Assembly (NCBI GenBank): GCA_035328405.1 | Contig: DAOLIT010000016.1 | Coordinates: 1 to 64,000 of the forward strand | Length of the DNA: 64,000 nucleotides | From: JAEUKA01 sp035328405 | Lineage (GTDB): Bacteria; Myxococcota_A; Polyangia; Palsa-1104; JAEUJZ01 | Direction: 5' to 3' | Shown: piece by piece, positions 1 through 8,170 of the stretch | Position numbering within the stretch: position 1 is the stretch's first letter | Layout of the letters: every line of letters begins with the position of its first letter | The notes under the pieces: model-generated | What the model was told of the DNA's origin: nothing | Seen by the model: only the letters and a program-made list of their open reading frames with translations | Databases searched by the model: none | Translations under genes and position numbers: made by a program

Positions 1-2
1 CA

Positions 3-38
3 GGGGGGTTTTGGGTTAGGGGGTGCGGGGGGTGCGGG
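3..38 (+). other. G-quadruplex-capable G-run cluster
   Basis: Runs of 6, 3, 5, 6 and 4 G residues separated by three or four bases fit the G3+N1-7 pattern for an intramolecular G-quadruplex on the plus strand. It covers the stop codon and last codons of the minus-strand gene ending at 16, so the G-rich strand is the non-template strand only for plus-strand transcription. Folding is inferred from the pattern alone. Confidence 0.5.
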
Positions 39-486
39 GTTTGCGGGTTTTGGACAGGAACTCGGCGAAGGGGTGGACCGCCGAGTCCACTTCGGGGACG
101 CGGGAGGCGATGCTTTTGGCGATGCCATAGAACAGGTAGCCGCCCTCGTTGGCTTCGCTGGCCGCTTCGCGCTGGGTGTCATCGAGCAGATCGAGGATCT
201 GCCGCGCCGACTCACGCAAGGGCTGGATCGCAGACATGAGGTTGAGATCCGCCAGCACGTCATCTGCGGTCACGCCAGGGGCCGACCAACCGTACTTCTT
301 GGCCAATTCGGCCAGCCTGTACACGTGTGGCTCAGCCCCCCGCCGTCCGCGTGTCAGTCCCGCGCGTTCCTCGTCCGAGAGGTTCACGCAAAAGGTCCGA
401 AGCCACGAAAGCACATCCTCCAGCTGCTTGAGTTGCTTCTCGAACTCTGCACTCGAAGGCACGTTGTCGCCGACTTTGTTTTCCAT
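16..486 (-). CDS. hypothetical protein, 156 aa
   Basis: I do not recognise this family. The protein is mostly polar and helical, rich in Glu, Leu and Ala, with no signal peptide or membrane span, so it is probably cytoplasmic. The ATG at 486 was chosen because a GGGAGAA ribosome site lies just upstream, although the frame stays open far into the repeat array. The tail is basic and repetitive (RKPRTPRTP) and is encoded by an extremely G-rich stretch at the window edge. The gene diverges from the gene at 1021; the 534 bp between them are dominated by a 22-bp tandem-repeat array that could hold shared control elements. Reality as a gene is likely; function unknown. Confidence 0.6.
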   Translation of the reverse strand: MENKVGDNVPSSAEFEKQLKQLEDVLSWLRTFCVNLSDEERAGLTRGRRGAEPHVYRLAELAKKYGWSAPGVTADDVLADLNLMSAIQPLRESARQILDLLDDTQREAASEANEGGYLFYGIAKSIASRVPEVDSAVHPFAEFLSKTRKPRTPRTP

Positions 487-581
487 GATCGTTCTCCCTG
501 TTTGAGGCTCGTGTAGGGCCGCGTTGTTCCACTTCACCAGGTGCCCGCCCACTGTACCAACAAAGTCCACCCCAAACCACG

Positions 582-908
582 CCCAACCACAGGTTCTCCG
601 AGAACCAACCATATGTTCTCCGAGAACCAACCACAGGTTCCCCAAGAACCAACCACAGGTTCTCCGAGAACCAACCATATGTTCCCCGAGAACCAACCAT
701 ATGTTCTCCAACAACCAACCATATGTTCCCCGAGAACCAACCATATGTTCCCCAACAACCAACCATATGTTCTCCGAGAACCAACCATATGTTCTCCGAG
801 AACCAACCATATGTTCCCCAAGAACCAACCACATGTTCCCCAAGAACCAACCATATGTTCCCCAAGAACCAACCATATGTTCCCCAAGAACCAACCCCAG
901 GTTCCCTG
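582..908. repeat. 22-bp tandem repeat array, about 15 units
   Basis: About fifteen head-to-tail copies of a 22-bp unit whose consensus is AACCAACCATATG followed by TTCTCCGAG. Units vary at a few positions: CATATG against CACAGG, CTCC against CCCC, and GAG, AAG or AAC before the next unit. Across the unit junction the sequence GTTCTC-C-GAGAAC is a dyad with a one-base centre, and CATATG is a second small palindrome. Because 22 is not a multiple of three and the unit has few stop codons, long ORFs run through the array in several frames on both strands; I treat these as artefacts. The array fills most of the 487-1020 gap between two divergent genes. I see no other feature in that gap. Confidence 0.9.
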
Positions 909-1020
909 GCTGCCAGTGGGAGAAGGTCGGGCTGCTTTTGTGGCCTTGGGGACTTGGGTTTGGGTCTGCCGGTCTGTACGATGAAGAGACCCTTTTTGGC
1001 CTTTCAAGGAAGCACAACAC

Positions 1021-1470
1021 ATGTCGAACTTGTCGTCTGAATCGTTTGCGAAATACTGTCGGCGTCAGTGGGCAGAACACGGCTATTGGATGAGCGAAGT
1101 CGTCGAAGCGCCCTACAAAGAACTGGTGGCGGCGCGCGATGGGTGGTCGTTTGGTTGCTCGGTGGCTCGGGCGGAAAACCCCGATTGCAAAGCGCGGCTG
1201 GGGGTGTGGTTTCGGCCTGCTCCAAAAGGCAGCCTGGCGGACGTGGCGGCGCTGCGGACGCACTACCAAACAAAACTGGCGCAGCAACGTCGGGGTTCTC
1301 GGATCATCAACTGCGGCCTGCCCGTGGGTTCGGTCTTTCTGTTTTTTGAAACGACAGGACAGATTGAGGAATCGGCAGTGGCTGACTTTGTAGACCTGTG
1401 TCAAGAACTGGCCGCGCTCGCGTTCGATGCGGACGGTTTGGATGAGCTGCTGGAAGCGGGGGAAGGCTAG
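1021..1470 (+). CDS. hypothetical protein, 149 aa
   Basis: Unrecognised soluble protein of mixed alpha/beta appearance, with no signal peptide or membrane segment. It contains several aromatic and Gly-containing strand-like segments (for example a GCSVARAENP region and a GSVFLFFETTG region) and an acidic, Leu-rich C-terminal helix. The start has AAGGAAG about eight bases upstream. Its stop lies four bases before the ATG of the lipoprotein at 1475, and the lipoprotein's ribosome site falls inside this gene, so the two are probably one transcript. The repeat array lies directly upstream. Confidence 0.65.
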   Translation: MSNLSSESFAKYCRRQWAEHGYWMSEVVEAPYKELVAARDGWSFGCSVARAENPDCKARLGVWFRPAPKGSLADVAALRTHYQTKLAQQRRGSRIINCGLPVGSVFLFFETTGQIEESAVADFVDLCQELAALAFDADGLDELLEAGEG

Positions 1471-1474
1471 ACCG

Positions 1475-2356
1475 ATGCAAAACAGAAACGCGAAACGGAC
1501 ACCGCACCTGCTTGGGGGCCTTGTCGCTGCCGTTCTGCTTGGCGGTTGCTTGCCCGATCCGCCCAGCATCAGTGCAGTGGACAGCGGTGTGGATGTGGTC
1601 ATCGACCAGACGATCCCGTTTGTCACCTCGAAACTGCGCTTTGGGAACTTCGTGGCCAGCGCGGGCCCGGTGGACCTCTGCATCAAAGCAAGCGGTTCCT
1701 CAACGTGGGTAGGACCCATCGGGCGAACAATCGGGCAACGCGCGGGCGGGGTGTACTACCAAGCAGTCAGTCAGTATCTGACTGTGGACGCAGGGAGTTA
1801 CACGGTGAAGGCGGTTCCGGGGGCGCGGACCGATTGCACCATCGCCTATGGGGGCATTCCTGACATGCCTCTGCCAGCGATGGGAGGAGGCCGCGTCTAT
1901 ACGCTGGCCCCGTATGGCACGCTGACGAAGCCTCTCGAAATCAAGATTCACCTGTTTGAGGACGACCCGAACACGCAAGGGGGACAAGCGCGGGTCCGCT
2001 TCATCAACCTGTCGCAAGAAGTCCCAAGCGCGGATTTTGGTCTGGGCACGTTGGCCACGTACACCCCCCTCTTGAAAGATGCAGTGAGCGGGGACCTGGG
2101 ACGCACGGGAGGTCAGGTGTATGCCACCGTGAGCCCCCAAACAAACGGAACATCGTCGGTTCGGGCGTCTGGAACCTCAAATGACCTGCTCACGACCGGT
2201 CCTGTGCTGACGTTTTCGGCGGATGCAGTGCATTCGCTCATGCTGTCTGGGCTCGCGAGCAAGTCGCCGCCCGATCCGCTGTCCCTCAAACTCCTGATTT
2301 GCGAAGACAGCAAAGCCCCCCAAAGCGGTCTGTCTGTGTGTACTCTGCTCAATTGA
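1475..2356 (+). CDS. DUF4397-type lipoprotein
   Basis: A 293-residue exported lipoprotein. A basic N-terminus and a hydrophobic stretch lead to LLGGC with the lipidated Cys at about residue 25. The body has repeated beta-sandwich-like segments such as ARVRFINLSQ, with the Val-Arg-Phe-x-Asn pattern typical of DUF4397 domains, which occur in surface proteins of unknown role. The ATG at 1475 is preferred over an in-frame upstream one because GGGGGAAGG precedes it and it gives a clean signal peptide. It ends 10 bp from the convergent ATPase gene. Family call is from pattern recognition; ligand unknown. Confidence 0.7.
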   Translation: MQNRNAKRTPHLLGGLVAAVLLGGCLPDPPSISAVDSGVDVVIDQTIPFVTSKLRFGNFVASAGPVDLCIKASGSSTWVGPIGRTIGQRAGGVYYQAVSQYLTVDAGSYTVKAVPGARTDCTIAYGGIPDMPLPAMGGGRVYTLAPYGTLTKPLEIKIHLFEDDPNTQGGQARVRFINLSQEVPSADFGLGTLATYTPLLKDAVSGDLGRTGGQVYATVSPQTNGTSSVRASGTSNDLLTTGPVLTFSADAVHSLMLSGLASKSPPDPLSLKLLICEDSKAPQSGLSVCTLLN

Positions 2357-2370
2357 TCTTGTTTGATCAA
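2353..2370. repeat. short dyad between convergent stops
   Basis: TTGATC, a 6-base loop, then GATCAA. This perfect 6-bp inverted repeat contains the stop codons of both convergent genes (lipoprotein and ATPase). No U-run follows on either strand, so action as a bidirectional terminator is only a guess. Confidence 0.25.
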
Positions 2371-5090
2371 CGCTTGTTCCTGCGCCGCACGAACTTGTGT
2401 ACTTCCGAGACAAACAGCAGCGAGCTGGCAAGACCCAGCGCAACCATCCATTCCACAAGCGAGATCGGTGCAAGGTGCAGCACGTCGCGAAGTCCGGGAA
2501 GGTACATCGCAGCAAGGTGCAGAAGCTGCGCAAAGAGGTTTCCGAACAGCAAGGGCCGATTGCGAAACGGACTCTGCCGGAACAACGACGCGGTTTCAGA
2601 GCGGCTGTTTCCGGCTTGGAAACTACCAAAGAGAACGAGCAATAGCAGCACCATGTTCTGCGCAGCACCCAGCGAAAACCCCGTGTGCAACATGGCGCGA
2701 TAGGCCACAAACGACACCACGGACATCACCAGGGCTGACACGAGCATGCGCTCGACCATGATGCGGTTGAAAATCGGCTCGCGCGGGGGACGAGGGGGGC
2801 GATGCAGTTCCCGGCCTTCGCCCGGTTCAAACGCAAGGGCCACATCCTGGATTCCGTTGGTAACCAGGTTCAGCCACAGAAGCTGCACCGGCCACAACGG
2901 AACGGGCATGGCCAACGCAATAGCGAAGACAAACAGAAGCACCTCGGCCAACCCCAGAGACAGAAGCAGATAGATGACCTTGCGGACGTTGCCATAAGCA
3001 ATGCGCCCCTCTTCGATGCCTGCGACAATGGACGAAAAGTTGTCATCGGTCAGGATGAGGTCGGAGCTTTCCTTGGCCACGTCTGTGCCGCGCAGACCCA
3101 TGGCGATCCCGATGTGCGCAGCGCGCATCGCAGGAGCATCGTTTGCGCCATCCCCCGTCACCGCCACAAAATGGCCCTGCCGTTTCAGGGATTCGACGAT
3201 TTGCAGTTTCTGTGTGGGCTCAACGCGAGCAAAGACGCGGGCCTGCGACACGAGGTCATCGAGCGCGCGTTCCCCTTGCGCCAAACGCTCAGCGAGCTTT
3301 TGGCCCGTGACCACCTGGTCCAGGGTGTGGGCAAAACCCAATTCCTGCGCAATGGCCAACGCGGTGCTTGGGTGATCTCCTGTGACCATGGCGACTTGAA
3401 TGCCAGCAGCTTGGCAAGCCTTCACCGCGTGTTGCGCCTCGGGTCGCAGAGGGTCGAGCATCGCGACAAAACCCAAAAACACAAGCCCAGACAGGTGATC
3501 GGGAGTCAGGATGGTGTCGGCTGCATGAGGATCGTGGCGAGGTCCTTGCGCAATGGCGAGCAGGCGATGTCCGGTTTGGGCCAGCCGATCGGCAGCGGCT
3601 TCGAGGTGCGCGCGGTCTAGATCGATATCTCCCTGCGGAGTCGCCATGCGGGTACACATCGGCAGAACCGCCTCGCCCGCACCTTTGACAATGACCATCG
3701 GAACGCCATCCACGCGATGCAGCGTCGCGGCGTAACGGCGTTCGGACTCGAACGGAATGTCGGCCAGGCGCGGACAGTGCGTGGTCAACGTGCCATGTTC
3801 GAGGCCCGCTTTGTGCGCGAGCACGAGCAGCGCGATATCCACCGCGTCCCCGTGATGAACCCAGGCCCCCTCTCGCAGGCCGAAGAACGCATCGTTGCAC
3901 AAAGCTGCGGCGGTACAGAGCCGTTTGACGTTGGGCGCTTGCTCGGCTTGCTGCTCGATTCGGCCATGGGGCGTGATGCCCTCGCCAGACACATCGACAG
4001 GCACCGGGCCGGGCAGAAGGATCTTCCGCGCCGTCAGTTCATTCATGGTCAGCGTGCCAGTCTTGTCCGACGCGATGAACGTACACGAACCCAGGGACTC
4101 CACCGCGACCAGCCGACGCGCAATCACTTTGCGCCGACCCATCCGCTTGGCCCCGATGCTGAGGGCAACCGTGAGCGCCACGGGAAGACCTTCGGGAATG
4201 GCTGCCACGGCGAGTGCAACCGCCAGCAGAAACACGTCCTTCACCGCGCTGCCACGCATGACCGAAATAGACCCAAGCAGACACACCGAAACGGCAATCG
4301 CCACCGCAATGCGCCGCGTAAAACGGTCCATCCGCACAAGCAGCGGAGGCCGACCCGATTCGGTGGTCGAAAGCGTGTGGGCAATGCGTCCGATCTGCGT
4401 CAACAAACCCGTTGCCACGACGACTCCCCGAATCTTGCCGCGTTGCAGAAGCGTGGCCGCAAACGCCAGGTTGGTGCGGTCCCCCAGCGCAGTTCCACTT
4501 GGCAACACCGCATCCGGCGTTTTTTGAACCGCGAGCGATTCCCCCGTCAGCAAGGATTCATCCACTTCCGCTGCCGTCCCGGAAAGGAGCCGCAGGTCAG
4601 CGGGAAACTTGCTGCCCGCTTCTACGGTCACGAGGTCGCCTGGCACAAGCTCCTCTGCATCAATCTCTTGGTCTTCCCCGTTCCGAACCACATACGCACG
4701 AGCCGCAGACATCGCGTGCAGGGCCGCCGCACTGCGTTCCGCGCCGTACTCCTGCACTGTGCCGATGATCGCGTTCACAACCAGAACTGCGACGATAAAG
4801 CCGGCATCGGATAGGTCCTTTAACACCACCGAAACAAGCGCAGCAATCAGCAGAATGTACACAAGGGGATTCAAAAACTGACGCAGCGCGATCATCGGAA
4901 TCGACGCGGTTTCCTTGCGGGGGAGCGCATTTCTGCCGACCGCCTTCAGGCGCACATGCGCTTCGTGTGGATCAAGTCCTCGCTCCGTGGTGGACAAGGC
5001 GGCGAGCACTTGTTCTGCGGGAAGCGCGTGAGCGTCGTTTAGACTCAAAGCCACACGCAAAGAACGCGCATGCTGGACGTGATTGCTCAT
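2367..5090 (-). CDS. P-type cation-transporting ATPase, P2-like
   Basis: A 907-residue inner-membrane cation pump of the Ca2+-ATPase-like group. Visible in order: an N-terminal cation-ATPase domain, the actuator LLTGES motif, the membrane motif PEGLP, the phosphorylation site DKTGTLT at about residue 340, TGDGANDAPAM in the hinge, and C-terminal membrane helices. In the sixth helix the sequence reads NLVTNGIQDVALAFEP, where classical Ca2+ pumps have Asp (NLVTDG); the substrate may therefore not be Ca2+. The ATG at 5090 was preferred over an in-frame GTG at 5132. It diverges from the kinase gene; the 186 bp between must contain both promoters, but I see no convincing boxes. Confidence 0.88.
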   Translation of the reverse strand: MSNHVQHARSLRVALSLNDAHALPAEQVLAALSTTERGLDPHEAHVRLKAVGRNALPRKETASIPMIALRQFLNPLVYILLIAALVSVVLKDLSDAGFIVAVLVVNAIIGTVQEYGAERSAAALHAMSAARAYVVRNGEDQEIDAEELVPGDLVTVEAGSKFPADLRLLSGTAAEVDESLLTGESLAVQKTPDAVLPSGTALGDRTNLAFAATLLQRGKIRGVVVATGLLTQIGRIAHTLSTTESGRPPLLVRMDRFTRRIAVAIAVSVCLLGSISVMRGSAVKDVFLLAVALAVAAIPEGLPVALTVALSIGAKRMGRRKVIARRLVAVESLGSCTFIASDKTGTLTMNELTARKILLPGPVPVDVSGEGITPHGRIEQQAEQAPNVKRLCTAAALCNDAFFGLREGAWVHHGDAVDIALLVLAHKAGLEHGTLTTHCPRLADIPFESERRYAATLHRVDGVPMVIVKGAGEAVLPMCTRMATPQGDIDLDRAHLEAAADRLAQTGHRLLAIAQGPRHDPHAADTILTPDHLSGLVFLGFVAMLDPLRPEAQHAVKACQAAGIQVAMVTGDHPSTALAIAQELGFAHTLDQVVTGQKLAERLAQGERALDDLVSQARVFARVEPTQKLQIVESLKRQGHFVAVTGDGANDAPAMRAAHIGIAMGLRGTDVAKESSDLILTDDNFSSIVAGIEEGRIAYGNVRKVIYLLLSLGLAEVLLFVFAIALAMPVPLWPVQLLWLNLVTNGIQDVALAFEPGEGRELHRPPRPPREPIFNRIMVERMLVSALVMSVVSFVAYRAMLHTGFSLGAAQNMVLLLLVLFGSFQAGNSRSETASLFRQSPFRNRPLLFGNLFAQLLHLAAMYLPGLRDVLHLAPISLVEWMVALGLASSLLFVSEVHKFVRRRNKR

Positions 5091-5276
5091 CGCTCGCCAT
5101 GATGACCGAAACAGCACCGCTTGGGAGCCCACAAGCTGCCGGGACCCACGTGCCGGATGTGCGAAAGGTCACAGGCGGGTTTTGCCGATTGCATCGCTTG
5201 GTAGGTCGGTGTTACCGTCTGAGCTTGGCGCTTCGGTGGCAACATGTAGACCACCGCGAAAGGCCACTTTACGTCG

Positions 5277-8057
5277 ATGCCAACACAGCAAGCGCAACAA
5301 TTGGGCCGTTACTACCTGCTCGATCGGGTGGCATTCGGTGGGATGGCCGAGATTTTCCGTGCCAAAACGCGCGATGCGCAGGGCAAAGAGGTGCTCGTTG
5401 CCGTCAAGCGAGTGCTGGCGCATTTGTGCGAAGACGACGAGTTCATCCAAATGCTCATCGACGAGGCGCGGCTGACCGCCCTCCTGAAACATCCGAACAT
5501 TGCGCGCGTCTATGAGTTTTCCAAAGTCGGCCACGAGTACTTCATCGCGATGGAGTACGTCGAAGGCAAAGACATGCGGGCGCTCTTGGAACGAGCGCGT
5601 CAGAACCAAGACTGGCTGCCCGAGGACATCATCGCCCTTATCGGCTCACAGGTCGCGCTCGGGCTGCATGTTGCGTACGAGCAACATGACCCCGACGGAA
5701 CACCGCTGCACATCGTGCATCGAGATGTGTCCCCCTCGAACGTCCTTCTGTCGTATGCCGGCGACGTGAAACTGTGCGATTTTGGCATCGCAAAAGCGGA
5801 AGGCGCGCGACAACAAACGCGAACCGGGGTGATCAAAGGGAAAGTCAAGTACATGTCGCCGGAACAGGCAATGGGTCGCACCCTGAACAATCGGTCCGAT
5901 CTGTTTTCGCTTGGGACGCTTTTGTACGAGATGCTCGCGTTGCAAGCCCCGTTCACGGCACAGACCGAAATCGAGCTTCTGTTTGCCGTGCGAGATGCGC
6001 GGAAACGACCTTTGCGCGAGCTGCGCCCAAACATTCACCCGGAACTCGAAGGCATCATCGAAAAAGCGATGGAGCGCCAAGAGAAAAAGCGCTGGGAAAC
6101 CGGGCAGGAGTTCTCTGAAGCACTTCTGAACTTCCTCCAATATCACTATCCAAACACGAATGTCGCGTCGCTGGCGCGCCTGATGAATTCCATGTTCGCG
6201 CGCGAAATTGAAAAAGAACGAGCCGCGATGGCCGAGTTTGTCATCGACACCTCGCACTTTGATGACAACGTCGGAGAGAACCTGCTGGCCGACGTGCTGG
6301 GCCCGAATGCGGAATACACGCAATTTACGGCGGCGTTTGGCAAGCAAGACGTGCCTGAGGCGTTGCCGAGTATGCCGACGGGACCAAATCCCAACCAAAT
6401 GCGCGTGATGGCCGCCGTCAGCCTGCCGGGAACGATGGATTTCGACATGCTCCAAGCCATGGAGCAACAGCAGCGGCACGAGCAGCGAGATCCCTATCCG
6501 CCTCCGCAAGCCGGTCAGCCCGGATGGTCTCCATCCGCCCAGACCATGCCACGAGCAATGCGGCCTTCGACGGCGGTCCCGCAAATTCCACTCACTCCGC
6601 AAGTTCCGCAAGTTCCCACACTGGGGGACAGCGATTTCGACACAGACAACGGCTTTGAGACCGTGATCATTCAGCGCGATCCAGTGCTCGAAAAAAGACC
6701 CGCTGGCCCCGTCGCACCGCCTCCTGTTTTTGACCAGCAGTTTCACGCAGAGGAAACGCGACTCCTCGACCGCGAGCAGGTGGATTTCCTGAAACTCCTT
6801 CCGAAAAAGAACGCGCCCGTTGCTCTGGAAAGCCTGGCCGATTCCAAACCGATGGAGTTTCACGAACAAGCCACCCAAATTCTGGATGCCCGCAACTTGC
6901 CCGCAAATTTGCGAGAAGTCCTGGCCCGCAAAGGTGCCGAACTGGCTGGGACGGCCAAACCCGCGCCATCGGCCCCCGTTCCGTCTGGAAAGGCACGAGC
7001 ACCGTCGATTCAACTTCAACCTCTCGACGCTGAATTTCACGATGCTGCGACCGAATACTTGGACTGGAGCCCCATCGAAGCTTCCGCTATCGAAGACATC
7101 TCTGCGGATGCCTCATCTGCAAATTTGGGAGGATTCCGTCCGGGCACCGCTGCACATCCTCAAATCGTCGTGCCGCGTTCGCCGACCGGTGGCCAGCCTT
7201 TCATTCCGACAACACCTGCTTCCGCGAAACGACCGGTTTCATCGCCGCCGAAGCCTCCGTCGGTTCCCCCTAAGCCTCCGCTTTCTTCTCCGGCCACACC
7301 CCCTTCCGCAAATCCGGCTCCTTTTGGATCTCCTCTGCCTCCACTCGTTGCATCGGGAAGGAGTCCGATTCCCGCACCCCTTTCGGCTTCCAAAGCGCCT
7401 CCTCCTCTTGTGAAGGCAGCACCCCTTTCGCAAGGTCCGCTCGGTTTGCCGCTGCCTCCCATGTCTGCATCGTCCTCGGCCAAGAGTCCGGTACCGCCCC
7501 CAAGTCCGGGCCAGCCGCTCGCCCCGCCTGCGCTGGCTCCGTCTTTGCGTGCCGCTTCGCCTGCGCAACGTCCCACAGGCGCGCTTGCACCGATTGGTCG
7601 CCCGATTTCTGCGCCTCCGAACCTGAAAGCCGCTCCGCTCGCGAAAGAAATCAAACCGGCGATGGAACGCATCACGGCAGTCCAGCCGCCCGGCGATGAA
7701 GAGTGGGAAGAACTGCCGCACTTGGACAGCACAATGCTCGCAAGAGCCAGTTCTGTGCCGGTCGTCCTGCCCCGCAGTGCGCTCCCTGAACGTCCTTCCC
7801 GCATGGACCTGAAGACCATTCCACAGGAAAAGTTCGATCCGCTCGAACACACCATGCAGACCGAGGAATCCGGACCTTCCGGCCTTGACGACGATCAGCC
7901 GACGCCTGTCCGAGGCACGTCCATCGAAAATGTAGGCCACGAGTTGGAAAGCGAATTTGCCGAGGACACCGACAAAGGGGACGGCCCAAAAGGCTTTGGC
8001 AAACACGGTGACACGTCGGTGACATTCGACGGAGACGACCTCGAACCGCTCGACTGA
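5277..8057 (+). CDS. Ser/Thr protein kinase, proline-rich C-terminus
   Basis: A Hanks-type kinase of 926 residues. The catalytic domain occupies about residues 10-290: a Gly-rich loop, invariant Lys in AVKRV near residue 44, HRDVSPSNVLL near 148 and DFG near 168. The rest is low-complexity, rich in Pro, Ala and Ser from about 640 to 800, ending in an acidic tail. I see no membrane helix and no PASTA, TPR or other sensor domain, so it is probably cytoplasmic. Between residues 485 and 600 a short motif recurs three times: FHAEETRLLD, FHEQATQILD and FHDAATEYLD. Such kinases are common in Myxococcota. A GAAAGG sequence lies about 14 bases before the ATG. Substrates cannot be inferred. Confidence 0.9.
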   Translation: MPTQQAQQLGRYYLLDRVAFGGMAEIFRAKTRDAQGKEVLVAVKRVLAHLCEDDEFIQMLIDEARLTALLKHPNIARVYEFSKVGHEYFIAMEYVEGKDMRALLERARQNQDWLPEDIIALIGSQVALGLHVAYEQHDPDGTPLHIVHRDVSPSNVLLSYAGDVKLCDFGIAKAEGARQQTRTGVIKGKVKYMSPEQAMGRTLNNRSDLFSLGTLLYEMLALQAPFTAQTEIELLFAVRDARKRPLRELRPNIHPELEGIIEKAMERQEKKRWETGQEFSEALLNFLQYHYPNTNVASLARLMNSMFAREIEKERAAMAEFVIDTSHFDDNVGENLLADVLGPNAEYTQFTAAFGKQDVPEALPSMPTGPNPNQMRVMAAVSLPGTMDFDMLQAMEQQQRHEQRDPYPPPQAGQPGWSPSAQTMPRAMRPSTAVPQIPLTPQVPQVPTLGDSDFDTDNGFETVIIQRDPVLEKRPAGPVAPPPVFDQQFHAEETRLLDREQVDFLKLLPKKNAPVALESLADSKPMEFHEQATQILDARNLPANLREVLARKGAELAGTAKPAPSAPVPSGKARAPSIQLQPLDAEFHDAATEYLDWSPIEASAIEDISADASSANLGGFRPGTAAHPQIVVPRSPTGGQPFIPTTPASAKRPVSSPPKPPSVPPKPPLSSPATPPSANPAPFGSPLPPLVASGRSPIPAPLSASKAPPPLVKAAPLSQGPLGLPLPPMSASSSAKSPVPPPSPGQPLAPPALAPSLRAASPAQRPTGALAPIGRPISAPPNLKAAPLAKEIKPAMERITAVQPPGDEEWEELPHLDSTMLARASSVPVVLPRSALPERPSRMDLKTIPQEKFDPLEHTMQTEESGPSGLDDDQPTPVRGTSIENVGHELESEFAEDTDKGDGPKGFGKHGDTSVTFDGDDLEPLD

Positions 8058-8170
8058 CCATTTCCCGTAAAGAAGCCAGCCACGTTCCAAACAAACCTCA
8101 ACTGGCCGTTTTTGAGGCATCCGCGCGCTTCTTTTCGGGGCAAAATGCCGCGCACAGAAAGCGGTGCGAC

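Noticed and set aside
582..908. Could the 22-bp array be a CRISPR?
   Set aside because: The units are directly adjacent with no unique spacers, and no cas genes are present.
16..1719. A 567-residue minus-strand open frame across the repeat array
   Set aside because: Only the last 156 residues look like a protein with a ribosome site (start 486). The rest is repeat translation and antisense of the two plus-strand genes.
3717..4814. A 365-residue plus-strand open frame
   Set aside because: It is antisense to the P-type ATPase and is His/Arg-rich without domain features.
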